Part shown: one piece after another, positions 41,259 to 49,595 of the stretch
How positions within the stretch are numbered: the stretch's first letter is position 1
Layout of the letters: each line of letters starts with the position of its first letter
Source: Thermodesulfovibrio aggregans
Lineage (GTDB): Bacteria > Nitrospirota > Thermodesulfovibrionia > Thermodesulfovibrionales > Thermodesulfovibrionaceae
NCBI RefSeq assembly: GCF_001514535.1
Contig: NZ_BCNO01000002.1
Coordinates: forward strand, 186,001 to 250,000
Length of the DNA: 64,000 nt
Reading direction: 5' to 3'
Made by a program: the position numbers and the translations under genes
The notes under the pieces: model-generated
Told to the model about the DNA's origin: nothing
The model's database searches: none
What the model saw: the letters and a program-made list of their open reading frames with translations, nothing else

Positions 41259-41966
41259 ATGGGCAGATTCTTAAAACACGTTGGAATAATAATGGATGGA
41301 AATGGACGGTGGGCTCAGATAAGAGGACTACCCCGTTATGAAGGACATAAAAGAGGAGTGGATAAGGTAAGAGAAATTATCAATGCTGCACTTAAATTAG
41401 ACATTGATGTTCTTACATTTTATGCCTTTTCAATAGAAAACTGGCAGAGACCAAAGAAAGAAGTTGATATAATTATGGAGTTATTACAAAATCATCTAAA
41501 AAAAGAAACTTCTTTGTTTGTCTCTCAGGGAGTCAGATTTAAAATGATAGGAAATCGTCAGATGATTCCATCCCATATACTTAAAATAATTGAAGAAACA
41601 GAACAAAAAACAAAAGACTGCAACAACCTTATTGCACAGTTTGCTATCAGTTATGGCGGAAGAGATGAAATCTTGAGAGCAGTAAAAAAAATAATTGAAA
41701 ACAAAATAAAACCCGATGAAGTTAATGAAAGTTTATTTGCATCAATGCTTGATACCGCTGAAACTCCAGAGCCTGACCTTATAATAAGAACCTCTGGAGA
41801 ACAAAGACTCAGTAACTTTCTAATCTGGCAGTCTGCCTACTCTGAGTTTTATTTTACCCAGACCCTGTGGCCAGATTTCACAGAAGATGAGTTTACAGAA
41901 GCAATTCTCGACTTTCAAAAAAGACAGAGGAGATTCGGAAAAGTCAGTGAGTTTACAAGGTCATAA
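41259..41966 (+). CDS. uppS: Isoprenyl transferase (undecaprenyl diphosphate synthase)
   Basis: Cis-prenyltransferase that makes the lipid carrier for peptidoglycan and O-antigen. HVGIIMDGNGRWA at the N-terminus holds the catalytic Asp; FSIENWQRP and the C-terminal DLIIRTSGEQRLSNFLIWQ are diagnostic. The 235 residues are normal. It starts 3 bp after the preceding stop with no ribosome site; a TAAAAT lies 8 nt upstream. Confidence 0.97.
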   Translation: MGRFLKHVGIIMDGNGRWAQIRGLPRYEGHKRGVDKVREIINAALKLDIDVLTFYAFSIENWQRPKKEVDIIMELLQNHLKKETSLFVSQGVRFKMIGNRQMIPSHILKIIEETEQKTKDCNNLIAQFAISYGGRDEILRAVKKIIENKIKPDEVNESLFASMLDTAETPEPDLIIRTSGEQRLSNFLIWQSAYSEFYFTQTLWPDFTEDEFTEAILDFQKRQRRFGKVSEFTRS

Positions 41967-42735
41967 AAAAAGAGTTCTTGTTGCACTTATTGCTTTGCCT
42001 CTTTTAATCCTTATTATTGTAAAACTACCGCCTTATTTCTTTTTAGGACTGCTTACATTAGTGTGTGCTGTTTCAATGTGGGAGTTTTTAAGGATGTATA
42101 AAACAAATAATTTCTGGATATTTTCTGGAATTTTATGCTCTGTTATTCTCTTTTTACTCAACTGTTTTTACCACCAATTTGCATTGTACTACTATGCTTT
42201 AACTTTTATGGCATTGACCACTATACGTTTATTCATAAAAAAGAATCCTCAGTATGCACTAAATGAAATTTCCCCTATTGTTGTCGGACTTCTTTATATT
42301 CCTGCTTTACTTGCCTTTCATTGGTTTTTAAGAATCCAGGGCTGGCAGTGGGTCATATATCTTTATGCTATTGTATGGGTAGCAGACTCTTTTGCATATT
42401 ATATTGGAAAGGGATTTGGTAAAAGAAAACTTTACCCAGAAGTAAGCCCTAAAAAAACATGGGCTGGTGCTTATGGTTCTTTAATAGGTGGAGTGGTTGC
42501 TTCTTTTTTTGTTGGGTATCTGTTATTATCAAAGAGTCCTGTTACACTCTTATTAAATGGCTTTTTAATTGGCTTTATCAGTATATTTGGTGACTTAGTT
42601 GAATCAATGTTTAAAAGAGATGCTCAAGTAAAAGATTCAAGCTTTCTATTTCCAGAGCACGGCGGAGTTCTTGATAAAATAGATAGTATGCTTTTTGCAG
42701 GAGTTTTACTTTATTTTCTTATGAATTTTTTGTAG
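41947..42735 (+). CDS. cdsA: Phosphatidate cytidylyltransferase
   Basis: Makes CDP-diacylglycerol for phospholipid synthesis, in the inner membrane (about 8 segments). The family signature appears as SMFKRDAQVKDSS with FPEHGGVLDKIDS near the C-terminus, and SPKKTWAG. The frame is open from 41887 inside uppS; GTG 41947 gives a typical 262-residue protein, with AGAGGAGA about 13 nt upstream. The end shares bases with the dxr ribosome site. Its product feeds pgsA, located downstream in the same run. Confidence 0.94.
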   Translation: MSLQGHKKRVLVALIALPLLILIIVKLPPYFFLGLLTLVCAVSMWEFLRMYKTNNFWIFSGILCSVILFLLNCFYHQFALYYYALTFMALTTIRLFIKKNPQYALNEISPIVVGLLYIPALLAFHWFLRIQGWQWVIYLYAIVWVADSFAYYIGKGFGKRKLYPEVSPKKTWAGAYGSLIGGVVASFFVGYLLLSKSPVTLLLNGFLIGFISIFGDLVESMFKRDAQVKDSSFLFPEHGGVLDKIDSMLFAGVLLYFLMNFL

Positions 42736-42744
42736 GAGGATTCA

Positions 42745-43890
42745 TTGAAAAAAGTTGTAATACTTGGTAGTACCGGTTCCATAGGAAAGAATGCTCTTCA
42801 GGTAATAAAGCAATTCCCTGAAAAATTTAAAGTTCTGGGACTGGCTGTCAAAAGTAGCATCAATCTTCTTAAAGAGCAGATTGAAGAGTTTAAACCAGAG
42901 TATGTTGCAGTTTATGATAAAAAAGCCTATGAAAAGTTAAAGAGAGAAACAAACTCACTAAACATACTCTGCGGAGTTGAAGGAGTATGCGAAATTGCAA
43001 GGCTTGAAGAAGCAGATATCGTTCTTTCAGCCATCGTTGGTGCTGAAGGACTTTTGCCTACTTTTGAAGCAGTAAAGGCTGGTAAAGTTATTGCACTTGC
43101 AAATAAAGAAAGCCTTGTAATGGCTGGAGATTTAATAAAAAAACAGGCAAACCTCAGCAAAGCTCAGATAATTCCTGTTGATAGTGAACACAGTGCTGTT
43201 TTTCAGTGTATCAACGGATGCAATAGGGCTTACATAAAAAAAATTTGGCTTACTGCCTCTGGTGGACCTTTCAGGGGGAAGAAAGCCTCAGAAATAGAGA
43301 ATGTGACTCCTCAGGAAGCACTAAATCATCCAAAATGGAAAATGGGAAAAAGAATTACAATAGATTCAGCAACTCTCATGAATAAAGGATTTGAGGTCAT
43401 TGAAGCTCACCATCTTTTCGATATTCCAATTGAAAATATTGGAGTTTTGATTCATCCTCAAAGTATTGTTCACTGTCTTGTTGAATTTATTGATGGAACC
43501 TATCTTGCCCAGATAAGCAATCCTGATATGAAAGCACCCATTGCACTGGCTCTATCACTTCCAGAAAGACTTCCAGATATCATTTCCCCAATAGACTGGA
43601 GCAGTTTGAGAGAGCTTAATTTTGAATTACCAGATACAGAGATTTTCCCATGTCTCAAACTTGCTTACGAGGCAGTTAAGCTTGGAGGCAGTATGCCTGT
43701 AGTTTTAAATGCAGTTGATGAGATAGCGGTTGAAGCTTTTCTCTCAGGAAAGTTAAAATTTAATGAGATACCAAAGTTAATTAAAAAAGTAATGGATGCC
43801 CACAAGATTTTTTATCCTGAAAGGATAGAAGAAATTCTTGAAATTGATAGCTGGGCAAGGAAAAAAGCACTGGAGGAAATTAAAAGATGA
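42745..43890 (+). CDS. dxr: 1-deoxy-D-xylulose 5-phosphate reductoisomerase
   Basis: Second step of the MEP isoprenoid route. The N-terminal NADPH-binding motif is ILGSTGSIGKNAL; the active-site region has DSEHSAVFQC, TASGGPF and NHPKWKMGKRITIDSATLMNK in pieces. The start is TTG at 42745 with AGGAGG 5 nt upstream. The gene order cdsA-dxr-rseP after uppS is widely conserved. Confidence 0.97.
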   Translation: MKKVVILGSTGSIGKNALQVIKQFPEKFKVLGLAVKSSINLLKEQIEEFKPEYVAVYDKKAYEKLKRETNSLNILCGVEGVCEIARLEEADIVLSAIVGAEGLLPTFEAVKAGKVIALANKESLVMAGDLIKKQANLSKAQIIPVDSEHSAVFQCINGCNRAYIKKIWLTASGGPFRGKKASEIENVTPQEALNHPKWKMGKRITIDSATLMNKGFEVIEAHHLFDIPIENIGVLIHPQSIVHCLVEFIDGTYLAQISNPDMKAPIALALSLPERLPDIISPIDWSSLRELNFELPDTEIFPCLKLAYEAVKLGGSMPVVLNAVDEIAVEAFLSGKLKFNEIPKLIKKVMDAHKIFYPERIEEILEIDSWARKKALEEIKR

Positions 43891-44954
43891 ATTTTATTTA
43901 TGCAATAATTCTATTCGGCTTTTTAATATTTGTCCATGAACTTGGTCACTTCTTAGCTGCAAAAATAAGTGGAGTAAGAGTTCTTAAATTTTCAATTGGT
44001 TTTGGTCCCAAAATAATTGGCAGAAAAATTGGTGAAACAGAATATCTTATAAGTGCTGTACCTCTTGGTGGATATGTAAAGATGTATGGCGAAGAAGTTG
44101 GTGAAGAAGTAGTTGATGCAAGACGGTCTTTTAAAAATCAACCAATATACAAGAAAATCTTTATTGTTTTTGCAGGTCCTCTTTTTAACATAGCTGGTGC
44201 TGTTTTTCTCTTCTGGGTCGTATTTGTTCATGGAGTTCCCGTAATCAAACCTGTTATAGGAGATGTGATGGAGAATTCTTCAGCTTTTCAGGCAGGATTA
44301 AAACCCGGAGATACTATAGTGGAGATCAATGGACAAAAAATTTCAAATTGGTTTGATATGGCTCATTTTATCCAGCAGAATCCTAATAAAGCTCTCAATA
44401 TCAAAGTTGATAGAAATGGAGAAATTATTCAAATTCAGATAACTCCTCAACCAAAGGAGGCAAAAAATATCTTTGGAGAAAAAATTATTGTAGGACAAAT
44501 TGGAATAAAACCAGATGAAAAAGCAGTTTTTATAAAAAGGGAGGAACCTTTTACTGCTCTCAATAAATCTATTCAAAAATGTTATGAAATCATAGAGCTT
44601 ACTTATCTTACAATAGTAAAAATCTTCCAAAGAGTTGTTTCAACAGACGTCATAGGAGGTCCTATTCTTATATTTCAAGCTGCAGGCAAAACAGCTGAAC
44701 AGGGACTGATAAGTTTCTTAAGCTTTGCAGCAATAATAAGTATAAATCTCGGGATCCTTAATCTCCTTCCAATTCCTGTTTTAGATGGTGGGCATATTTT
44801 ATTTTTCTTAATAGAAGCAATAAGAAGAAAACCTCTTAGTGAGAAATTTATTGCACTCTCACAAAAAATTGGTATAGCCTTTTTAATTGCTTTAATGATG
44901 CTTGCTTTTTATAATGATATTGCACGACTTTTAAATCCAGGAAAAATGCCATAA
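43887..44954 (+). CDS. rseP: RIP-type zinc metalloprotease RseP
   Basis: Site-2-type intramembrane protease that clips anti-sigma factors and signal-peptide remnants. HELGH (17-21) in the first membrane segment and NLLPIPVLDGG near the C-terminus supply the zinc ligands. One PDZ domain lies at about 115-190 (GLKPGDTIVEINGQKI); the E. coli protein has two. The 355 residues fit the single-PDZ form. It overlaps dxr by 4 bp. Confidence 0.96.
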   Translation: MNFIYAIILFGFLIFVHELGHFLAAKISGVRVLKFSIGFGPKIIGRKIGETEYLISAVPLGGYVKMYGEEVGEEVVDARRSFKNQPIYKKIFIVFAGPLFNIAGAVFLFWVVFVHGVPVIKPVIGDVMENSSAFQAGLKPGDTIVEINGQKISNWFDMAHFIQQNPNKALNIKVDRNGEIIQIQITPQPKEAKNIFGEKIIVGQIGIKPDEKAVFIKREEPFTALNKSIQKCYEIIELTYLTIVKIFQRVVSTDVIGGPILIFQAAGKTAEQGLISFLSFAAIISINLGILNLLPIPVLDGGHILFFLIEAIRRKPLSEKFIALSQKIGIAFLIALMMLAFYNDIARLLNPGKMP

Positions 44955-45379
44955 TGAAAAGAGTTTTCTCTGCAGGTGGAGTTGTTTATAAATTTGAAAA
45001 TGGAAAGTTAAAAATTTTATTGATCTCAACAAAAGAAGGTAAAATATGGGCTTTACCAAAGGGATTAATAGAAAAAGGAGAAAGGCCTGAACAAACTGCT
45101 TTAAGAGAGATAAAAGAAGAGACAGGCATAAGTGGTAAAATAGTTGATGAAATTGGAGAAACTTCTTACTGGTTTGTTATGGAAGGAGAAAAATACTTTA
45201 AAACTGTAAAATACTTTCTTGTTCAATACACTGAAGGAGAGATAACTCCTCAGTGGGAAATTAACTCAGCAGAGTGGTTTGATCCTGAAGAGGCAATGGA
45301 TAAGATTACATTCAAAACTGATAGAGAAATTCTTAAAAAAGCCCTACAGAAGATTTATGAGCAAAATACTAACACCTGA
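44954..45379 (+). CDS. NUDIX hydrolase
   Basis: A 141-residue pyrophosphohydrolase. The Nudix box is complete (GLIEKGERPEQTALREIKEETGI split around the catalytic REIKEE, about residues 37-59). The start VFSAGGVVYKFENGKLKILL resembles diadenosine polyphosphate hydrolases of the MutT type. The substrate is unknown. It starts with a 1-bp overlap on the rseP stop and overlaps the next gene by 23 bp. Confidence 0.9.
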   Translation: MKRVFSAGGVVYKFENGKLKILLISTKEGKIWALPKGLIEKGERPEQTALREIKEETGISGKIVDEIGETSYWFVMEGEKYFKTVKYFLVQYTEGEITPQWEINSAEWFDPEEAMDKITFKTDREILKKALQKIYEQNTNT

Positions 45380-46361
45380 AGAACTCAAAAAAAAGATAGA
45401 TAAGTTCAAAAAAGAAGGTAAAAGAACAGTTTTTACAAATGGATGCTTTGATATACTTCATGTAGGACACATAAGATATTTAAAAGAAGCAAAAAAACTC
45501 GGCAGTATACTAATAGTAGCAATAAACTCTGACAAATCTGTTAGAAAAATAAAACCTCTGAGACCCATTAATCCGGAAAATGAAAGAGCTGAAGTACTTT
45601 CTGCTTTGGAGTTTGTTGATTTCGTAACATTCTTTGATGAAGACACACCCTATGAACTAATCAAATATCTAAAGCCAGATGTTCTTGTTAAAGGAGGAGA
45701 CTGGAAAATTGAAGAAATTGTCGGTGCAGATATTGTCAAAGAAGTTTACAGTCTCCCATATGTTGAAGGAGTTTCAACAACTGAAATTATTAATAAAATT
45801 TTGAGTAAATATAAAACTTTCAAAAGTCAACCTTCAGCTGAAATCATTAAAAAAGCAGAAAAAGTAAAATTTCTTATTCTTGATGTAGATGGAGTTTTAA
45901 CTCGTGGAGACATAATTCTTGATGAAGAGAACAATGAATTTAAAATTTTCAATGTTAAAGATGGACATGGTCTTGTAATGCTTAATAAATCAGGTATTGG
46001 TGTTGCGATAATCACAGGGAGAAATTCAAAGGCACTTCAAAGAAGAATGAAAGAACTCGGAATTACAGAGGTTCATCAGGGCAGTCGTGAAAAACTTAAA
46101 ATTTTTCAGCAAATAGTTGAAAAATATAACCTTAAAAAAGAAGAAATTAGTGCCATGGGAGACGATATAATTGATCTGTCTATTTTAAGCAGAGCAGGAC
46201 TATCAGTGGCGCCACAGGATGCCCATGAAGAGGTTAAAAAAATAGTAGATTTAGTTACTCACTGTAAAGCCGGACAGGGTGCTGTAAGAGAACTCTGTGA
46301 TATAATTCTGAAAGCAAAGGGACTGTGGGATAAATTTATAGATGAATATACGAATCTTTAA
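45357..46361 (+). CDS. Fusion: heptose-1-P adenylyltransferase (HldE C-domain) + KdsC phosphatase
   Basis: A 334-residue fusion. Residues 1-150 form a cytidylyltransferase-like domain (FTNGCFDILHVGH, 27-38; VKGGDWKIE) like RfaE2/HldE C-terminal, which makes ADP-heptose. Residues 165-334 form a HAD phosphatase of the KdsC type (DVDGVLT 176-182, IITGRNS, GDDIIDL), which makes Kdo from Kdo-8-phosphate. Both act in LPS inner-core precursor synthesis. The HldE kinase domain is absent. The frame extends upstream to 45279, but ATG 45357 begins the domain. Which ribosome site is used is unclear. Confidence 0.9.
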   Translation: MSKILTPEELKKKIDKFKKEGKRTVFTNGCFDILHVGHIRYLKEAKKLGSILIVAINSDKSVRKIKPLRPINPENERAEVLSALEFVDFVTFFDEDTPYELIKYLKPDVLVKGGDWKIEEIVGADIVKEVYSLPYVEGVSTTEIINKILSKYKTFKSQPSAEIIKKAEKVKFLILDVDGVLTRGDIILDEENNEFKIFNVKDGHGLVMLNKSGIGVAIITGRNSKALQRRMKELGITEVHQGSREKLKIFQQIVEKYNLKKEEISAMGDDIIDLSILSRAGLSVAPQDAHEEVKKIVDLVTHCKAGQGAVRELCDIILKAKGLWDKFIDEYTNL

Positions 46362-46878
46362 TATACCAACAATATTAACAATAGTTCGCATATTCATTAT
46401 TCCAATTTTTATAATAGAAGCACCTGCAAATCCGCAATTTGGAGCATTTCTATTTATTATAGCCTCTATAACAGATTTTCTTGATGGATACCTGGCAAGA
46501 AAATTTGGACAGATTACAAAATTAGGAATCATTTTAGATCCCATTGCTGATAAACTTCTTGTAATATCTGCTTTAATTATTCTTGTAGACATAGCAAGAG
46601 TTCCTGCATGGATAGCCACTGTTATTGTTTTAAGGGAGTTTATAATAACCACAATGCGTTTTTATGCCTTATCGCGTGGTATTGTCATCCCTGCTGAAAC
46701 TGCAGGGAAGGTAAAGACCGTGTTACAGATGTTATCAATAATACTTTTACTTATTGCTGAAGAAATATATGGAGTTGATCTTTATGACTTAGGACTCATT
46801 TTAATATATATTGCAACCTTTATGGCTGTACTGTCTGGAATTCAGTATCTATTTCATTTCTGGAGGAATATAAAATGA
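46342..46878 (+). CDS. pgsA: CDP-diacylglycerol-glycerol-3-phosphate 3-phosphatidyltransferase
   Basis: Commits CDP-diacylglycerol to phosphatidylglycerol. The CDP-alcohol phosphotransferase motif DG-x2-AR-x8-G-x3-D-x3-D is present as DGYLARKFGQ then LGIILDPIAD. It has 178 residues and four or more membrane segments. It starts inside the end of the HldE-KdsC gene (20-bp overlap) and overlaps plsY by 4 bp. Confidence 0.95.
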   Translation: MNIRIFNIPTILTIVRIFIIPIFIIEAPANPQFGAFLFIIASITDFLDGYLARKFGQITKLGIILDPIADKLLVISALIILVDIARVPAWIATVIVLREFIITTMRFYALSRGIVIPAETAGKVKTVLQMLSIILLLIAEEIYGVDLYDLGLILIYIATFMAVLSGIQYLFHFWRNIK

Positions 46879-47465
46879 GTCTTCTTTTTTGCATACTATC
46901 TTTTTTCTTAGGCTCCATACCATGGGGATATCTTATCGGTAAAACAAAAGGAATTGATTTAAGAAAAACAGGAAGTGGAAACATTGGAGCAACAAATGTA
47001 ATGAGAGTCATTGGGAAAAAAGAGGCATTGATTACCCTCTTGCTTGATATATTAAAAGGTGCTATCCCTGTTTTAGTTATAAAACTTACCTCCTACGGAA
47101 ACAATCATATCTTGGTTGGAACTGTAGGAATATGTGCTATACTCGGGCATTGTTTTACGCCTTTTCTTAAGTTTAAAGGAGGCAAAGGCGTTGCTACTTC
47201 CATAGGTGTTCTTTTATCCTATATGCCTCTGGCTGGAGCCCTTACAGTTCTAATCTGGATAATAACTGTTAAAATCTCAAGAATTTCTTCATTGGGAGCT
47301 CTTGTCAGTTTTGCTTTACTACCTTTGAATGTGATTTTGATAAATTATCCAAAAGATTTTTTAGTTTTTGCATGGCTCTTTACAATTTTAATTTATACAA
47401 GGCATATTTCAAATATAAAAAGACTGATTAAGGGAGAAGAACCCAAAATTGGAGAAAAAAGATGA
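46875..47465 (+). CDS. plsY: Acyl-phosphate glycerol-3-phosphate acyltransferase
   Basis: Membrane enzyme that acylates glycerol-3-phosphate, the first step of phospholipid synthesis in most bacteria. The three conserved loops are [23 protein letters not shown] and [21 protein letters not shown]. The length, 196, is normal. Its partner plsX is not in the window; plsC for the second acylation is two genes downstream. Confidence 0.96.
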   Translation: MSLLFCILSFFLGSIPWGYLIGKTKGIDLRKTGSGNIGATNVMRVIGKKEALITLLLDILKGAIPVLVIKLTSYGNNHILVGTVGICAILGHCFTPFLKFKGGKGVATSIGVLLSYMPLAGALTVLIWIITVKISRISSLGALVSFALLPLNVILINYPKDFLVFAWLFTILIYTRHISNIKRLIKGEEPKIGEKR

Positions 47466-48127
47466 AAGCTATTGTGCTTTTAAGTGGCGGAATTGACTCC
47501 TCAACAACACTTGCAATAGCAAAACACGAAGGATTTGACTGTTTTGCTCTTTCTTTTGCCTATGGACAGAGACATAAAATAGAGCTTGAAGCAGCCAGAA
47601 AGGTGGCAAATCATATAGGAGTAAAAGAACATTTGATTATTTCCTTTGATCTAAGAAAGATTGGAGGTTCAGCCTTAACATCAGAGATCGATGTACCATC
47701 AGGAACACCAGAGGGAATTCCTGTTACCTATGTACCAGCCCGTAATACAATATTTTTGAGTTTTGCCCTTGCCTGGGCTGAGGTGATAGAGGCACCATAT
47801 ATCTTTATCGGTGCCAATATAGTTGATTACTCAGGATATCCAGACTGTAGGCCTGAATATCTTCAAGCTTTTGAAAGAATGGCAAATCTTGCCACAAAAG
47901 TCGCAGTAGAAGGAAAATTGCAATTCAAAATTCAAGCTCCACTTCTTTATCTTACAAAAGGAGAAATAATTAAAAAAGGATTTGAACTTGGAGTTGATTA
48001 CTCTCTTACATGGAGTTGCTATAACCCTCAGGGTGAACCTCCGAAACCATGTCTTAAATGTCCAAGCTGTCTATACAGATTAAAAGGCTTTGAAGAGGCA
48101 GGTATAAAAGACCCTTTACTAAGATGA
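47462..48127 (+). CDS. queC: 7-cyano-7-deazaguanine synthase
   Basis: ATP-dependent nitrile synthesis in the queuosine/preQ0 route. The P-loop SGGIDSST opens the protein; [17 protein letters not shown], the PARNTIFLS motif and the C-terminal zinc cysteines ([12 protein letters not shown]) are diagnostic. The 221 residues are normal. No other que genes lie nearby. It overlaps plsY and plsC by 4 bp each. Confidence 0.97.
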   Translation: MKAIVLLSGGIDSSTTLAIAKHEGFDCFALSFAYGQRHKIELEAARKVANHIGVKEHLIISFDLRKIGGSALTSEIDVPSGTPEGIPVTYVPARNTIFLSFALAWAEVIEAPYIFIGANIVDYSGYPDCRPEYLQAFERMANLATKVAVEGKLQFKIQAPLLYLTKGEIIKKGFELGVDYSLTWSCYNPQGEPPKPCLKCPSCLYRLKGFEEAGIKDPLLR

Positions 48128-48831
48128 TCACACTTAGAGTTCATACAAGTGTAGTAAAAAAAATAATTCTCAGCGCAATTAAAACAAAAAAAGGCAAATA
48201 TACCTATGAAGAATTAGTCATTGATGGCTTAAAAATTCTTGATATTATGAGAAATGTAGGGTGCAAAATTTCAATTAAAGGAACTGAAAACCTGAAAAAA
48301 CTAAAACCACCCTGCGTTTTTATAGCAAACCACATGAGCACCCTTGAAACACTTGTTCTGCCAGCAGTAATTGGTAAAGATTTTAGAGTCACCTTTGTAG
48401 TGAAAAACTCTCTTCTTAAGTATCCCTTTTTCGGTAAAATTCTGTCTGCCTTAAATCCCATTCCTGTTACAAGAAAAAATCCAAAGGAAGACTACAGAGT
48501 AGTCATGACTGAAGGATTAAAAAGGCTTCAGGAAGGTATATCTGTTATAGTTTTTCCTCAGGCAACCCGAGAAGTTGTTTTTGATTCGACCAAGTTCAAT
48601 ACTCTTGGGATAAAACTTGCAAAAAGAGCTAATGTTGCTGCTGTACCTATAGCTTTAAGGACAGATGCGTGGGGAGTAGGTAAAATCTTTAAAGATTTTG
48701 GTAAAATTGATCCTTCAAAGCCAATATGTTTTTTTATAGGGAAACCTCTATACATTGAAGACAAAGGAGTCCGAGAGCATCTTGAAATCATACAATTCAT
48801 AGAAAACTCCCTTAAAAAATGTTATAATTAG
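48124..48831 (+). CDS. Lysophospholipid acyltransferase (PlsC-like), variant motif
   Basis: A 235-residue glycerolipid acyltransferase, probably 1-acyl-glycerol-3-phosphate acyltransferase. The catalytic motif reads NHMSTLE, so the usual HX4D is HX4E here, and the FPEGTR motif reads [20 protein letters not shown] and the later PVALR-type segment still fit the fold. Position after plsY supports a lipid role, but the substituted residues leave the exact substrate open. Its stop codon overlaps the -10 region of the next gene. Confidence 0.82.
   Translation: MITLRVHTSVVKKIILSAIKTKKGKYTYEELVIDGLKILDIMRNVGCKISIKGTENLKKLKPPCVFIANHMSTLETLVLPAVIGKDFRVTFVVKNSLLKYPFFGKILSALNPIPVTRKNPKEDYRVVMTEGLKRLQEGISVIVFPQATREVVFDSTKFNTLGIKLAKRANVAAVPIALRTDAWGVGKIFKDFGKIDPSKPICFFIGKPLYIEDKGVREHLEIIQFIENSLKKCYN
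48820..48828 (+). promoter_or_regulatory. Extended -10 promoter of the coiled-coil gene (leaderless candidate)
   Basis: TGTTATAAT ends 5 nt before the ATG at 48834. It lies within the last codons of plsC. No ribosome site and no good -35 are seen. Confidence 0.6.
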
Positions 48832-48833
48832 AC

Positions 48834-49595
48834 ATGCAAGTCAAAGCCAATGATAGAATAGAAACTTTTCAAGACCTTGTTAAGGTTCTTAAAACTCATC
48901 CTGAATGGCTTGAAGAATTAAGACAGCTCATTTTAACTACAGAACTTTTAGAACTACCAAAAAAATTTGAGGAATTTTTAATAAAAGATTTTCACCCTCT
49001 AAAAGAAAAGGTGGAAAACCTTGAGCAGGACGTGGCTGTACTTAAACAGGACGTGGCTGTACTTAAACAGGACGTGGCGGTGCTTAAGCAGGATGTGGCG
49101 GTGCTTAAGCAGGATGTTGCTATACTTAAGCAGGATGTGGCGGTGCTTAAGCAGGATGTAAAAATATTAAAGGATGATGTTGGGATGCTTAAAGGTGATA
49201 TGTTTGAAATAAAATTAAAGGACAAAGCACCATCTATTTTTGGCAATATTATAAGAAGGTGTAAGGTTTTAAATGGTGAAAAATATGTAGAAATTTTAGA
49301 TGATGCCCTTGACGAAAACAAAATTACCTTTGAAGAAAGACAGGATGCCCTTGATGTTGATCTTGTAGCAACAGGTGTGCTAACAGAGGACCCTACAAAA
49401 AAAGTATTCCTCATTGCCGAAGCTTCTGTAAAAGCTGACAGAAAAGATGTAGAAAGAGCTTACAGAAGAGCCCAGATTTTTAAAAAAGCTACAGACACTG
49501 AAACATTACCTGTTGTAGTATGTAAAGAAAAAACACAAGGTGCGATAAAAAAAGCTACAGAACTGGATGTTATTATAGTAAATGTTTTACGCTGA
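48834..49595 (+). CDS. Coiled-coil protein with PD-(D/E)XK-like C-terminal domain (DUF3782-like)
   Basis: A 253-residue protein in three parts: a helical N-terminus (1-60), a heptad-repeat coiled coil (about 62-120) whose unit is VAVLKQD, and a C-terminal domain (about 125-253) resembling DUF3782/PD-(D/E)XK folds (ALDVDLVATG, then FLIAEASVKADRKDVERA). The usual ExK appears as EAS, so nuclease activity is doubtful. The coiled coil is encoded by a 21-bp tandem repeat. It overlaps the EndoQ-like gene by 14 bp. The role is unknown; a DNA-related one is inferred. Confidence 0.7.
   Translation: MQVKANDRIETFQDLVKVLKTHPEWLEELRQLILTTELLELPKKFEEFLIKDFHPLKEKVENLEQDVAVLKQDVAVLKQDVAVLKQDVAVLKQDVAILKQDVAVLKQDVKILKDDVGMLKGDMFEIKLKDKAPSIFGNIIRRCKVLNGEKYVEILDDALDENKITFEERQDALDVDLVATGVLTEDPTKKVFLIAEASVKADRKDVERAYRRAQIFKKATDTETLPVVVCKEKTQGAIKKATELDVIIVNVLR
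49026..49193 (+). repeat. 21-bp in-frame tandem repeat (about 6 near-exact + 2 degenerate units)
   Basis: The unit is CAGGAYGTGGCKGTRCTTAAR, starting at 49026, 49047, 49068, 49089, 49110 and 49131; units from 49152 and 49173 are diverged. Units 1-2 are identical, and 3-4 nearly so, which suggests recent expansion. Each unit encodes one heptad. Confidence 0.93.

Noticed and set aside
45279-45356. N-terminal extension of the HldE-KdsC fusion
   Set aside because: It is antiphase to the Nudix gene and adds residues unlike the family; ATG 45357 starts the known domain.
49026-49193. Tandem repeat as a CRISPR array
   Set aside because: Units are contiguous 21-mers without spacers and keep an open frame encoding heptads.
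48992-49414. Minus-strand ORF of 140 codons over the repeat
   Set aside because: It is the mirror of the coiled-coil gene; its low-complexity product (repeated STATSCL) follows from the DNA repeat.
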